NCBI GenBank assembly: GCA_907163375.1
Contig: CAJQUW010005219.1
Coordinates: 148,743-212,742 of the forward strand
Reading direction: 5' to 3'
Length of the DNA stretch: 64,000 bases
Origin: Prostheceraeus crozeri
Lineage: Eukaryota > Platyhelminthes > Polycladida > Euryleptidae
The position numbers and the translations under genes are program-made. Every line of letters starts with the position of its first letter. The first letter of the stretch is position 1. Below the pieces are notes generated by a model. It saw nothing but the letters and a program-made list of their open reading frames with translations. It was not told where the DNA came from and did no database searches. This document shows positions 12,729 to 23,533 of this stretch, piece after piece.

Positions 12729-13374
12729 TCAAATGGAAGGAGATTTCTTCAACACTCTGAGTTTAATGGATTGCCAGAGGTTGTCGATTGGATTAAGGTC
12801 TGCTGAGTTACCAGGCCAATCGAGACCCTCGATGTTGTTGGTAGAAAGCCATGCTGAAATATTTCGCAGTTGTGACAATTCATGAAGGTCATCAGCTTCT
12901 CCTGCAATGCCTCCACGTACTTGGATTGATTCATCCTTTCGTTTCTTGCTATACACGTGAGACCTCCACGACATTGAGCACTGAAGCATCCCACACCATT
13001 ATCGCAGGAGGATGCTTTACTGTTGGAGTCACAAATCGAGGATTGTAGCGCTCTCCGCTAGGTCGTCGAACAGGACCAGACCATTTGAACAACTGGAAAG
13101 TTGACTCGTCGGAACAATGAACTTTGCTCCATTGACCCATCGGCCAATTCTTTTGGCGTCGCGCCCATGCAGGTCGAGATTTCTTCATTCTTGCGGTTAG
13201 TAATGGTTTTCTCGCGGATCTGAACGAGTGAAGATTTATATGAACCAAATGCCTACGAACAGATCTGGGAGATAATGCAGTTCCATGATCAGCTAACACT
13301 TCGGAGACATAATTGCTTGAACTGAATGGTTGATTTTGGACTTCTAGGCGGATAAGGAGGCTGTCCCTCGAACT
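12729..13374 (-). pseudogene. Tc1 transposase, catalytic part
   Basis: DDE transposase of the Tc1 family, 3' portion of the gene. It contains the second half of the HTH region (SPRSVRRHL), the first catalytic Asp in HCSDESTFQLF, and GLDWPGNSADLNPIDNLW. In Tc1 the last motif is normally NPIENLW; here the catalytic Glu codon reads Asp (12783-12785). The gene is shifted between frames at least twice between 12750 and 12990. The N-terminal part lies 19 kb away at 32562-32749. Confidence 0.9.
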
Positions 13375-13380
13375 GTTGTT

Positions 13381-13983
13381 AGTAATGGTATATAGACCGT
13401 TCCAGGACACATAAAATTCAAAAAAATAGTATCTTTAAAAACGACTAAATTTATCAATTTATGTCATTATTTCAGGTTTTTAAGACCTAAATTCATAAAT
13501 TTAGACCATTTAAACAGTACCATTTTAAAAAAACATTTAAAAATATACCTCCAGAATAAGCATAGGAAATAGTTCATACACTGAAAAGAGTTTTATAAAA
13601 ATAAAAAATAAAATGATAAAATCGAAAAAAAGTTTTAAGTTCGTTGGGTTTTTTCATACACTGAGAATCAGAAATGTAAAAAAATATATGACCTCCAGAC
13701 TCTTATAAAAGTAAAAAAAATATGATATCTCAAAAATGTAAAAAAAATATATGACCTCCAGACTCTTATAAAAAATAAAAAAATATGATATCTCAAAAAT
13801 GAGTCTAGGAAATATTTCATACACTGAAAAAGAGTTTTATAAATAAAAATAATTTTAAGTATAAAAATCAGAAGATTGTACTCAAAATATTTCTTAAAAA
13901 ATGGATAAAACAAAAGTGGAAGGAACCTCAGAAATGGAAGAAACAAAAGTGGAAGGAACCACAAGACTATATCCTTCGTTATC
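13381..13983 (+). repeat. P1 left terminal inverted repeat
   Basis: About 603 bp matched in inverted orientation by 31955-32555. It contains small internal tandem units built around CAGTGTATGAA-like and CCTCCAGACTCTTATAAA boxes. Its inner edge runs into coding sequence: the first codons of the membrane-protein gene at the other end of the element are present here too. Confidence 0.9.
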
Positions 13984-14023
13984 TCAATTAAAAACAAGCG
14001 AATTGGATCTCAATTATTATTAA
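13901..14023 (+). CDS. Short ORF, duplicated start of the P1 membrane-protein gene
   Basis: A 40-codon frame starting MDKTKVEGTSEM. The first 28 or so codons lie inside the left terminal repeat and match the start of the gene at 31234-32046, with the extra repeat ETKVEGT. After the repeat edge the two sequences diverge and this frame soon ends. It is most likely a by-product of the inverted repeat and not a gene. An N-terminal peptide of its own cannot be excluded. Confidence 0.4.
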   Translation: MDKTKVEGTSEMEETKVEGTTRLYPSLSQLKTSELDLNYY

Positions 14024-14728
14024 GATTAGAGCATTATGATAAATTAAGAAGACGCAATTATTACTTAGACATTCTTCGTTATTGTATTCTCAACATTATT
14101 TAAAGTACTAATTGTGTGAACTAGAGGATCATTGTAACTCATAAAATCAAAATTATTCAATGAACCCGTACACTGGCTGATAATTCAAGAGAGAGAGAGA
14201 GAGAGAAAGAGATTTATTGTTTTAGTAACGGAAACACCTGGCAGCTTTCCCCTAAAATTATCGTGGAAACTCTTGTCATTTCAAATTTTTGACATTTCAA
14301 CTTACGCGTGCGTAAAAGTTTTGACATTTCAATTTACCCCTACGTAAATTATTTTCAGAATCTGTTTTCAAAATCTATGTTCAAAGTCTGTTTTCAAAGT
14401 TTGTTTTCAAATTCAGTTTTAGAAATCGATTTGCAAAATTCATTTAGCGTTTGTTGTTTCCACATGAATAGGTTAAAACACATACGGGCAGCAATAAAAA
14501 GCAATTCTTCTTGTGAATTGAGAACACATGCGGGTGTGGTGATAATAAAAAAGCAATTTTTATTGTGAATTTAGAACGCATAAGGGCAACGCCGATATGC
14601 AAGATAGTTGTTATAGCAATTTTAAACAATCACTTTAACAATGAAACACATTAACGAATGAAGTTCTTCTCTCAAGAAGTATTAGATAGTTAGTTTATTT
14701 TAATTCATCTCATTCATTTCTATCATTC
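14024..14728. other. P1 non-coding stretch with small repeats
   Basis: It holds a GA run at 14190-14212, then short repeats of TTTGACATTTCAATTTAC type and of TCTGTTTTCAAAG type (14270-14440). No reading frame is convincing. Confidence 0.5.
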
Positions 14729-15154
14729 ATGATGAGTAAACATTTGGGTGATCGTATTGAAACGACAAAAGGACAAATCGCAAAAAAAGTGTGCCTGGTC
14801 AACGAATTTGTAAAGAAGAAACATTTCATAAATACTGTGGATCTACAAAAAAGTTTGGAAAACTTTAGTGATATTGATTTTGATGATTTCTTGACGTCAT
14901 GTGAAATATCACAGCAAATTTTAAACGAAGTTAAAGGCGCTGCTGCATTACAACGTAAGCGAAGAACTTTACAAAATCAATATATTGTGAAACGTGAAAC
15001 GGCGAGAATGAAGCGTTCTTTTGATGAACAACTTGAGACGGATTATTATAATAAGACAATGAAAACAAGTCAAATAGTTTTAAATCTACAACCGGGAACA
15101 TCATCAACTCAAGATGAAGAGACATCACAATTGCAAGCCATTCAAGACAAATGA
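14729..15154 (+). CDS. P1 hypothetical protein, 141 codons
   Basis: An uninterrupted, charged, soluble-looking protein starting MMSKHLGDRIETTKG. It is Lys/Glu-rich with a likely helical first half (residues 20-80), a basic patch RKRRTLQNQ at about 75-83, and a Ser/Thr/Gln-rich tail. I do not recognise a family. It sits between the left terminal repeat and the protease and is transcribed inward. No counterpart is seen next to the protease in P2. Confidence 0.55.
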   Translation: MMSKHLGDRIETTKGQIAKKVCLVNEFVKKKHFINTVDLQKSLENFSDIDFDDFLTSCEISQQILNEVKGAAALQRKRRTLQNQYIVKRETARMKRSFDEQLETDYYNKTMKTSQIVLNLQPGTSSTQDEETSQLQAIQDK

Positions 15155-15420
15155 TTTTGCGGACAACTACATCTGAAAAGCAAGCAAGCAAGCAAGCATT
15201 GATTCAAGAACCATCTAAAACTCAGTTTTTTTTCTAATTCATTTTGAGAAGTTCATGAAGAAAATGGAAATATGTAAAACAATATAGATTAGAATAATTA
15301 TAATATAATCATTTCAAAATAGAATAAGTAGTAAGGAAAGTCATCATTAGAGAACAGTTTTAAATCAATACCCCCCCTTCTGACTTCTAGGGGTCCCTTA
15401 AGAAATTTTTTTATTATAAA

Positions 15421-15860
15421 ATGAGCAACATAAATGAGTTTTTAAAATTATATGGAACACAAACAACAACGAATTTTGATCTAAAGAAAATCGCAAATCA
15501 ATTGGCAATAAAGAATTTTCACATATTGATGAGAGACGAATTGCAATTCCTAAAAAATAAGCCAACTGTAAATTCATAACAAATCTTCATACGTCAGATC
15601 AAAAAGGTGTACATTGGTCTGCAGATATGTCTAATAAAAATGGAGATAATTACTATTTCGACTATTATGGATTGCCTCCAACAAACGAAGTAAAAAAATT
15701 ACTTGGCAATGGAACTTATAATACATTTCAAATTCAAAAACCGGGAACAAATTACTGTGGAAAATTATGTCTTTATGTTTTATTTAAATTACAAAAAGGA
15801 GTACCATTTCTTGATATTATGTTAGAATTGAATAATAATAATAATGATAATGATAATTAA
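15421..15860 (+). pseudogene. P1 adenain-like cysteine protease
   Basis: Maturation protease of the adenovirus/Polinton type. The N-terminal start MSNINEFLKLYG, a GVHWSA box with the catalytic His, FDYYGLPP and the C-terminal NYCGKLCLYVLFKL with the catalytic Cys are all visible, and a second copy lies at 52700-53117. In viruses this enzyme trims capsid and core proteins. The gene is convergent with the integrase, and the two ends touch at 15857-15860. Broken. Confidence 0.85.
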
Positions 15861-16790
15861 AAATCACTTCGTTGTAATTCATTTTGATAAAATCGGCCTC
15901 TATTATCTTCATCATCTAAATCTTTGATTTCGTAAGTAATCGGATAAGTTTGATTTACTTTACAAACTTCAAATATCTCTTTCGTCCAGTAGCCAACAAA
16001 GCCTTTTTCAAATTTATTCTTATACTTAAATATTCTAACTCTATCACCAATTTTAAATTTCGGCTTAAGTTTCTGTAAATTCGGATTACTCTCATTCGAA
16101 TAATTATTTTCGAATATTTTTTTTCTTATCAAATCTGGATCGTTAGAAGCATTTTTTGGAGTTTCTTCAATACCTAAATGAACTTTATTATTGTACTGCT
16201 CTACAATTCCTGGTAATATCTTCAACCATTTCTGATTTCTTTGCTCAGTAAATTTCTTGAATAATTTATTTTTTAACGTCCGATTGAATCTTTCTATCAC
16301 TACAGCCTTCCCTGCATTTTCAGTTGAATAAACAGTTTTAAATAGTGGCTTAACGTTTCGGTTATAAAATTCCGATCCTTTATCAACAAACAATTTCCTT
16401 GGCTTTCTATTACTTTCTTTAAAGATTTCTTCAAACGCATATTTAACTGATAGACCACTTTTATTTTTTAAAGGCTTTACCCAAGCGCATCGTGTATATA
16501 AATCTATAACGGTCAATGCGTATTTATAATCAGAATCATTCGGCATATGAATAAGATCAGCACTCCAAATATCATCTTTATTAAATACTTTTACTTTCAA
16601 TAAATATTTAGGCCTTCTGTATTCTTTATGAATTTCAGACGCGTAGGTTCGAGCGTTGCTCTCAGACAGCTTTGCTGTCGTTTCATTTAAAGCCTGACCG
16701 AATAATATTTTAGCTTGTAAAGCTTTCTCAACAAACATTCTTTCAATTTTTTCTCTAAATGTAGGATTTTGAATACTATCTAATTCTTAA
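15857..16790 (-). pseudogene. P1 retrovirus-like integrase (RVE)
   Basis: The DDE integrase core has Asp in IWSADLIH, Asp in LFVDKGSEF and Glu in VIERFNRT. These are followed by QYNN-type residues and a C-terminal SH3/chromo-like tail (KPKFKIGDRVRI, KGFVGYWTKEIF). This enzyme inserts the element and makes the 6-bp duplication. A clean open frame covers 15857-16738. Upstream it connects to the phospholipase-like domain, with which it shares one frame in P2. Confidence 0.9.
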
Positions 16791-17188
16791 ATCATCTTCT
16801 TATGAGCTGCATGTCGAGAACTTAGATCATGATTTCGATAAGCTAAATCATGCCTGTAAGTGGCGGAATCTACTCTATTTATTGGTTCTTCACCTGGTTT
16901 TGGATTATTATTGTCATCTAGTCTTATATCTAATCGAGTTCCTGGGCCGGTATATGAATGACCAGGAAGATGTTTTTCTTTCGAATATTCACTCCAAATA
17001 AATCCAGGAAAGTTTTCTAATGTTTTTTGTATGCCATTACCTTCATAAATTTTACAATTTGAGTTTTTATTTTTGTTTAATAGATAATTTAATAAATCTA
17101 AATTAGCAATTTTCAATTTAATTAAATTTTCGTAATTTGTAGAATTCATTTTAAAAGATAAAATAAATGTTTTACCTAATAGAACCAA
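16787..17188 (-). CDS. P1 phospholipase A2-like capsid domain
   Basis: The Ca-binding loop YTGPGT and the catalytic RHDLAYRNHD are the two signatures of the parvovirus-type phospholipase A2 domain. In parvoviruses this domain breaches the endosome, and adintovirus-type elements also encode it. The likely start is the ATG at 17147-17149 (MNSTNYENL); the upstream in-frame ATG lies in a repeat. The N-terminal 60 residues are Asn/Lys/Leu-rich. It lies directly upstream of the integrase on the same strand. Confidence 0.8.
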   Translation of the reverse strand: MVLLGKTFILSFKMNSTNYENLIKLKIANLDLLNYLLNKNKNSNCKIYEGNGIQKTLENFPGFIWSEYSKEKHLPGHSYTGPGTRLDIRLDDNNNPKPGEEPINRVDSATYRHDLAYRNHDLSSRHAAHKKMI

Positions 17189-17236
17189 AGGTCCTCAGGT
17201 TACTAACCTATAGAACCAAAGGTCCTGAGGTTATTA
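17174..17236 (-). repeat. Paired 31-bp direct repeats, conserved in both Polintons
   Basis: Two copies of a unit with GAACCAAAGGTCCT, separated by the palindrome GGTTACTAACC. The same pair sits at the same place in P2 (49136-49195). The GGACC-TTT-GGTTC core has the 5-3-5 hairpin form discussed in the findings. It fills the gap between the small hydrophobic protein and the phospholipase-like gene. Confidence 0.8.
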
Positions 17237-17617
17237 CCGAATCATACTAGGACTTAGATATATTCCAGAACCATCTTTAGTTTCTTTAATTTCAATTAAA
17301 TTATCAAAATTGTGTAGAATATTTTTAAGAACTCGTTTTCCTTCATCAACTAAATTTAATTTACTAATAAAATTATCTACTATTCCTTCACCCCTAGCAA
17401 CTTTCTCTAACTCTCTATTATGTCGTTTTTGTTCTTCTAATGCTGCCTTCTCTGATATATTTTTATTTACTGCTTGGACAATACCAGCTGTCCCACCCGC
17501 AACACTTCCTGCTGCTGCTATACCTCCTATTATTAGAGGAATTAATAGGAGAATCCCACCATTCTTTTCTTCTTGTAATTGAATGTTCTCTATCATTGGT
17601 TTACTTATGTAATACAT
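17234..17617 (-). CDS. P1 small hydrophobic virion-type protein
   Basis: An uninterrupted frame of 127 codons. A Gly/Ala/Ile-rich hydrophobic segment (LLIPLIIGGIAAAG and on, about residues 22-47) is followed by a charged helix (EKAALEEQKRHNRELEKV). The better start is probably the internal Met before IENIQLQEE, used in P2. A hydrophobic minor virion or membrane-active protein is likely from its position between capsid and phospholipase genes. The family name is not known to me. Confidence 0.6.
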   Translation of the reverse strand: MYYISKPMIENIQLQEEKNGGILLLIPLIIGGIAAAGSVAGGTAGIVQAVNKNISEKAALEEQKRHNRELEKVARGEGIVDNFISKLNLVDEGKRVLKNILHNFDNLIEIKETKDGSGIYLSPSMIR

Positions 17618-17730
17618 TTTTTGTTAATCGTAATAGTTTTAGGTGTATTTTTGTCAACAATATTACATAATTTAAATTCAGCAGTTTTATTATTATTATT
17701 ATTATTATTATTACTTTTCGCTTGCGACAT
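17605..17730 (-). CDS. P1 tiny basic peptide, 41 codons
   Basis: The frame starts MSQAKSNNN and ends in INKKCIT, with 11 further residues rich in Lys and Asn. A homologue is found in P2 at 48653-48763 with the number of Asn codons changed. Conservation in both copies supports it as a real gene. A small basic core peptide is a guess. Confidence 0.55.
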   Translation of the reverse strand: MSQAKSNNNNNNNNKTAEFKLCNIVDKNTPKTITINKKCIT

Positions 17731-17883
17731 TTTTAATAAAAAAATTTTAAGTTATCAAAAATTTTAATCTATTCTAGTTATGAAATATTCTTAAGTTACC
17801 AAAAATTTTAAGTTATCAAAAATTTTAAGTTACAAAAAAATTCTATTACTAATTACTAAAAAAATTTTAATCTAAGAATTCAA

Positions 17884-19218
17884 TTAACTTATCCTAGCCA
17901 TCTTTCCATTAAGAATTTCAATAGAATATTTTACATCTTCTAGCAATAAAGCATAAACCGTCAATGAAGTTGTGGAATCTTTTTTTTCAATATTAATTGT
18001 TACATCACAACCAGTCTTGATAATATCTTCAGATTGTGCACTTAAATCGAAACAGAAAACAGGATATAAATGTCTCCAATCTCCAGGAGTTAATTGTGGT
18101 TCAACTCCAAATTCCATACAAAGATTTCGATAAGAATCATATCCTTCCATAAATTGATTATTGGTATCATCGAATCTTAATGGATCAATTGGATATCGGG
18201 TTTGATTTAATGAAACTTGTAAACTTTGAATTGTATTAATATGAAAAAGATTATTGTTCTTATCAAAACTTGGAGAATTATTTCTTTGAAATGTTAGTAA
18301 TAAATATCTTGGAGTATTCGAAGTTCTAGTAAAATGCCAGTTAAATCTTTGTTCGGAAAAAGTTACTGAACTAGCAATACGCTTTAGAAAATTTACTGGA
18401 ATTGGTTTGTTAGTATTTAATCTTTTTGCAATAGCTGTTTCAACCTCTAAACTAGGAGTAATATGATTTATCCACCATTCAAGTCTATCAATTTTTAAAT
18501 ATGCTTTTTTTCTAGTCTTACCAAAAAAGATTAATTCATTATTTGTTGTACGATGAATTATTAATTTAAATTTTAATTGATATGATATTTTATCATAATC
18601 TTAATATCCGAATAATGGAGACAATGACCAATGAACTGTCTGTTTGCTTTTCTTGTTAAATTCACGTCTTTCTTTATATGCATCATTATTTGTTTTATTT
18701 AAATGTTTTGCATTATTTTCTACATCTTTCGCAATTCCTGCTGCATCTGTTCCAGCGTGAGTTAAATCATCAACAATTATACCATCATTCGTATCAGGAA
18801 ACCAACCTTCGATTTCAAACTTTTTATTATTTTCACCAATTGTTACAAATCTAAGCATTGTATCAATTACACCTGGAGAATCACTTATTGTTTCTATATT
18901 TTGAGTTGCAACATCTAAACGCATTTGTGTAAATAATTTTGGAAAGAAATTATTCTCTAATGCAATATTATCGCTATCTGGTAATGGTGTTGTAAAATTG
19001 CTATCACTATATAAAGAATATTCACAGTGTAAAAACGAATCGGATAAATATAAATAACTTTGTTGATTATCAACTTCAAAAATTAAATCTCCTCCAGTAT
19101 TTACTCTACTGGAAGATCCGGGATTCATAGCAATTCTTATATAGTCATTCTTTTTTTGATTATAATTGACGAACGGAGGATCGTCTAATCTAAATTTTCT
19201 TTCAAACGAGGAAGACAT
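17884..19218 (-). pseudogene. P1 major capsid protein (double jelly-roll type)
   Basis: It matches the 444-codon frame at 47135-48469 almost throughout. The N-terminal half has SYLYLSDSFLHCEYSL, ENNFFPKLFTQMRLD and SPGVIDTML, a pattern of Polinton/adintovirus capsid proteins (strand, then NN..LF..++, then PG..+T). The C-terminal half has YPVFCFDLSAQSE and ends NGKMARIS. The P1 copy is broken, about once. Confidence 0.75.
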
Positions 19219-19284
19219 TTTTATAAAAAATAATTTGACTTTTTGTTTTTCTCACACATAGAAAAAATTTTACTAAATATAATT

Positions 19285-19788
19285 TTAGAATTTTGCTAGA
19301 CCAGCTCCGCTGCTCACGCCATTACCTCTTATTTCTTCAATTGAACGTTTCATGGCTACGCCTGATTTCTTCTCCTGTTTGCTATCAGACGGAGCTCCGC
19401 TCCTCAAGGTTTCACCCCCAACAGCTATGTTAGCAATTTTGTTTTTCGTTTCCTCTGAAAGTTTTTTTAAATTTTTTAGTTCTTCAGAATCATTTTTAAG
19501 TTTACGAATAGCTTCAAGTTGTTTTAATTCATTTTGAGACTTAACAGCATTTGATATTGCACTAGCTGTACTACCTATAGCAGCTGCTCCTTTTGCAGCA
19601 GATGTAATCAAATCTTTATTATTTTTAATTAAGTTAACGATACTTCCAATACCAGAAAATATACCATCTCCTTCCGTGTGAACTGTTTCTCTAGTATCAT
19701 AATGATAAACAGGATTCATACGTGGATCATGAGAAATTTTTTTATTTGAAGCAAAATGTTTAAGATTGTGTTTATAAATTATAGGCAT
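19285..19788 (-). CDS. P1 minor capsid/pX-like protein
   Basis: An uninterrupted 167-codon frame, MPIIYKHNLKHFASN. It has an amphipathic glycine-containing helix (GDGIFSGIGSIVNLIKNN, residues about 41-58), an Ala/Ser-rich stretch (60-80), then a charged coiled coil. This layout resembles adenovirus pVI-type minor capsid proteins, but the assignment is by position and composition only. Compared with P2 it carries two extra in-frame peptide inserts, each made by a short GC-rich palindrome (19302-19312 and 19391-19403). Confidence 0.6.
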   Translation of the reverse strand: MPIIYKHNLKHFASNKKISHDPRMNPVYHYDTRETVHTEGDGIFSGIGSIVNLIKNNKDLITSAAKGAAAIGSTASAISNAVKSQNELKQLEAIRKLKNDSEELKNLKKLSEETKNKIANIAVGGETLRSGAPSDSKQEKKSGVAMKRSIEEIRGNGVSSGAGLAKF

Positions 19789-19828
19789 TTTTTAGGAATA
19801 AATTTGACTTTTGGGAAAAATATTTACG

Positions 19829-20676
19829 TTAAGATTTACGTGTGTGAATGTCCAACAACTTCGTGATAACTTTATTAATTTTCCGTTGCACTTTATCTAT
19901 TGCGTCAAGCAGCGTGTGATGTACTTTAATTTCTTTTCTATTAACTTGCATTTTCTCCTGATTAATCTTCAACGCCGTTTTAAGAGCATTTAATTGAACT
20001 TTAAGAACATCTAATTGTCTTTTAACAGAATCTAACTGTTCTTCATTTTCTAAATTGATTTTAAGAGTTTTCATTTTATCAACTTTTTGATTAAGCGAGT
20101 TTACTTCATTTATTATTCTATTCATCTTTTTCATTTGTTGAGTAATTTTATAACTTAATTCATCAACACTTTTTTGGAATGTAGTTTGTAACTGTTTTAA
20201 TTTTTTTAAATTCTTTCAGGGAGTTTTTCTATTTCATCTTCTAATTGTTCTTTCAATAATTTTATCTGTTGTTTATTTTTAATGACTGCAGATTTTAAAT
20301 TTATAGAAAGTAATATTAAAATTTTTGATTGTTCTGAAATCTTTTTAAAAAGTTTTGCTATATCTGCTTCTAGCTCTCTATCCTTTTTATCAAGTTTTAA
20401 TAATTTTTCGTTCTATGATTTGTCATTAAGTTTAAGCAACTTTAATTCATTCATCAGTGGAACCAAAACATCGTTTATATATTTTTCTTTTAGGTCATTG
20501 ATTTGTGTATCAACATATTGTTTATTTGTTAACTCTGTATTTTGTTGCGGAAGAATAGAAAGATGTAATGGACCAGATGAAACGTCTCCAGTTTTCATGA
20601 TATAATTTTCTATTTCTATTTCTAATTCACGATTATTCGGGATATATGCACCTCCACCAACATTTGGTATCATCAT
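19829..20676 (-). pseudogene. P1 fibre-like coiled-coil protein
   Basis: It starts MMIPNVGGGAYIPNN. It contains the motif LTNKQYVDTQINDLKEKYIND, shared by viral and phage fibre and tail coiled coils, and then long heptad repeats (KLLKLNDKS; INLENEEQLDSVKRQLDVLKVQ). A receptor-binding or spike role is inferred. The P2 relative is at 45590-46412. Broken, about twice. Confidence 0.65.
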
Positions 20677-20749
20677 TTTTTAACAATAAAAATAAAATCT
20701 TTTTTATATAATGAGAAAAAAATAAAATTTTTTCTAATAAAAATAAAAA

Positions 20750-21583
20750 ATGGAAATGTCTCAAATTTGTCAAGTTTGTAAGACACATTTTTTAAACCCA
20801 ACGATGTTGTATACTCATATGAAAAACAGACCATGTGATATGCATATGAATCAATTTCAAAAAAATATTCAACCTAATAATATTCAACCTAATAATAGTA
20901 TTCAACTGGAGCAACCATTACAAGGATTAAAGCATTTATTTATTTCAGATCAACGACAAAATCTTTATGCTGCTAGAAAAAATACACCTAGACAAAATAA
21001 TCATATAGATACAAAAAATAATTATGTGACTCAATGGCTTAATACATGTTAAAATAATCATGTAAATCAAAATAATCCTTTTGTTCAAAATAATCCTTTT
21101 GTACAAAATAATCATGTAAATCAAAATAATAAATCTGTGAAATGTAATACGAAAAAATGCTCTGGTTGTAATAAAAATATAACGTCCAAAAATTTTGCAC
21201 GTCATTTAAAAATATGTGAACAATCAGAAGAGGTTAAAAAAGATAAAAAAGAAAAACTAAAAGATCAGTTATGTCGTAATTGTAATAAATATTTTACAAT
21301 TCAAGGAATTACTAATCATTATAATTCTTGTATAAGTTCTACAAGACAATGTACAAGTTGTCAAATTAATAAACCTAAGACAGAGTTTTATGATAGCAAA
21401 TATAAGTGTAAGGATTGTTTAAAAGAAAAAGTAAAGTGTAGAGGTTGTCAAAAAATTATATTAAAGAAAAATTTTCCAAGACATGTAACACTTTGTCCAA
21501 AACTTAATCAAGATCTTAATCAAAATTTTAATCAATATAATAATAATTTATATCAAAATAATAATAATAATAATCTATATTAG
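20750..21583 (+). pseudogene. P1 zinc-finger protein region
   Basis: The first part is a C2H2-like finger (CQVCKTHFLNPTMLYTHMKNRPC). The second part (21137-21583) carries several CxxC pairs: CSGCNKN, CRNCNKYF with HYNSC, CTSCQ, CKDC and CRGCQK with HVTLC. It ends in an Asn/Gln-rich tail. A nucleic-acid-binding role is likely. The place it occupies in P1 is taken in P2 by an unrelated gene. Broken about once, by loss of frame in a repeat of CAAAATAATC type. Confidence 0.6.
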
Positions 21584-21589
21584 ATAAGA

Positions 21590-21930
21590 ATTACTTTTTA
21601 TTATTAAAATGGACTTATATATATTAAAATAGTCTTATATATATTAAAATATTCTTATATATATTGAAATAGTTGTATTTCTACTAAAATAGTTGTATTT
21701 CTACTAAAATGGTCTTATATATATTAAAATATTATTTTTTTATAAAGAATAAAATATTATTTTATTAAAATATTCTTATGCATTCTGGAAGAGAGGAGAG
21801 GTATAAAAATACTTCTTTTAAGTATAGGAACAAAAATACATATACATTCCGGAGGTTCTACAGAGGTTGAAAACACTCATTAGAGTGTAGGAATGCTAGT
21901 CCGGAATCAACAAATAATAATTCCTAAATT
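21590..21930. repeat. P1 AT-rich tandem repeat and spacer
   Basis: About seven copies of a 22-26 bp unit of type TTATATATATTAAAATAGTC occupy 21596-21780. A more GC-containing spacer with CATTCCGGAGG follows. No gene is seen. Confidence 0.7.
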
Positions 21931-21950
21931 TTTTATTTAAAAAATAATAA

Positions 21951-22325
21951 ATGGATAAAAGCGAAAATTTGGAAGATTTATATTCACCGGTTATAATTAA
22001 AAGTAATGAAAGTGATAAAAGTAATAAAAGTAATAAAAGTAATCTAAGTCGTCATAAATCTCTTAATATATTAAATGAAATGATAAATAATTATATAAAT
22101 AACACTGAGTTTCAAGATGCACTATCCCCTCAAGATCCGAATCTAAATAAAGACGAAGTAGAATATGTAAAAGATATTAATAATATTGTAGATAATCCTA
22201 GATATAATACTATAGGTAATAATATATATAATAAAAAATATGTAGAGACACCACCAAAAAAAATTTTTTTCCATAATTCATCTCCTAATAAACAAATAGC
22301 ACAATCAGATCTTACACGTCTTTGA
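21951..22325 (+). CDS. P1 hypothetical Ser/Asn/Lys-rich protein
   Basis: A 124-codon frame, MDKSENLEDLYSPV, with a low-complexity SNKSNKSN stretch (residues 18-32) and many Asn and Ile codons. It overlaps the next frame by a few bases. I do not recognise it. Confidence 0.45.
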   Translation: MDKSENLEDLYSPVIIKSNESDKSNKSNKSNLSRHKSLNILNEMINNYINNTEFQDALSPQDPNLNKDEVEYVKDINNIVDNPRYNTIGNNIYNKKYVETPPKKIFFHNSSPNKQIAQSDLTRL

Positions 22326-23501
22326 AATTTTTTAAAATTTCATTGTATAAAAATATTATTGCATGTATTTTAATATTTTTTATTTATCATCCTGTTATAT
22401 GTATTGGAAATCAATGGGATTACTTTCTAACAGAGGAACAAAAGAGGATAAATTTTTATAAACAAGAAATGAAAAATTTTAAAGGTTGGAAGACTGATGA
22501 GGATAAGATGAAGGATAAAACTAATAATAAAAATATTACACAAGGTAGAATGTATCAAGAAAATTTACATTTCATTGTTTACGGTAAAACTGGAAGTGGT
22601 AAGACTACGTTTATTAAAAAATATATAAAGGAACATTATGAGGATGAAACAAAAGTACATATTTTTTGTATGCATACTTCTGAATGGCCAACTTTTACAA
22701 ACGTTTATAATGATAAACAATTAGATGAGTTACAAGATATAGAAAGTTTTGCTGGTACACCTGAAAATTAATCTTTATTAATTTTAGATGATGTTGCAAG
22801 TTTATCAAAACAAAAAAAATATGTCAGAAATATTTACAAAAGGAAGACATCAAAATATTCAAATAGTTGTATTAGCTCATAAAGCTTGTGATGTAGATAA
22901 TAAGATTAGAGAAAACATTCAAACATTTTTTACAACTACACAAAATAATGAAGCATTCTTTAATGATATTAATAAAAAATTATAAAATGAATATGCCTTT
23001 TCATATTATACACAACATAAATATGGAATAATGCGTGTTGATACAATAAGTGAACATATGCAAGTATATGATAAAGATTTGAATATATTAGTAGATACCG
23101 AAAATGAAATCTATAATAACTCTCAAGATTTTGATATTAGAATATATGCAAATACAAAACATTTATCAAATCAAGTTATAGAACAAATAATTATCCTTTT
23201 AGAATCTGAAGCAAAAGTACCACTAAAAATTATTCCTGATACATTTTATTTTTATTTTGATAACTATTTAAATACAAAATTTGGTATACTAATACCTAAC
23301 AGATTACAAGATAATGAAACATTAAACTACTTGAAAACTGCAATGGATGATGTTAGAAACGGCTTAAGAAAAGCAACACCAATAATATCTGATGTTAAAT
23401 CTACACTTTCTGATGCCAAATCTACATTTAATGAAGCCAAAAAAACATATAGTGATATGAAACCATTAATAAATGGTGTTAGTGAAATATTTAATAATTA
23501 A
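22322..23501 (+). pseudogene. P1 packaging-type ATPase 1 (P-loop, A32-like)
   Basis: An N-terminal hydrophobic segment (ACILIFFIYHPVICIG) precedes a P-loop, VYGKTGSGKTTFIK. Downstream are a TKGRHQNIQIVVLAHK box and a C-terminal extension rich in charged helices (SDVKSTLSDAKSTFNEAKKT). The RGRH/KGRH box is shared with the second ATPase at 30.4-31.2 kb, so both belong to the FtsK/HerA-like packaging group. The membrane segment and the long tail set this one apart. Broken, two or three times. Confidence 0.7.
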
Positions 23502-23533
23502 ACAAATTTATCATAATTTTACAGATTTATTTT

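Noticed and set aside
13668-13997. A Phe/Leu-rich 109-codon frame on the minus strand
   Set aside because: It lies in the terminal inverted repeat and is made by the repeated TATAAAAG and CTCCAGAC units.
19352-20605. Hydrophobic plus-strand frames in P1
   Set aside because: They are the opposite strand of the Lys/Asn-rich capsid-type genes, which reads as Phe/Leu/Ser-rich.
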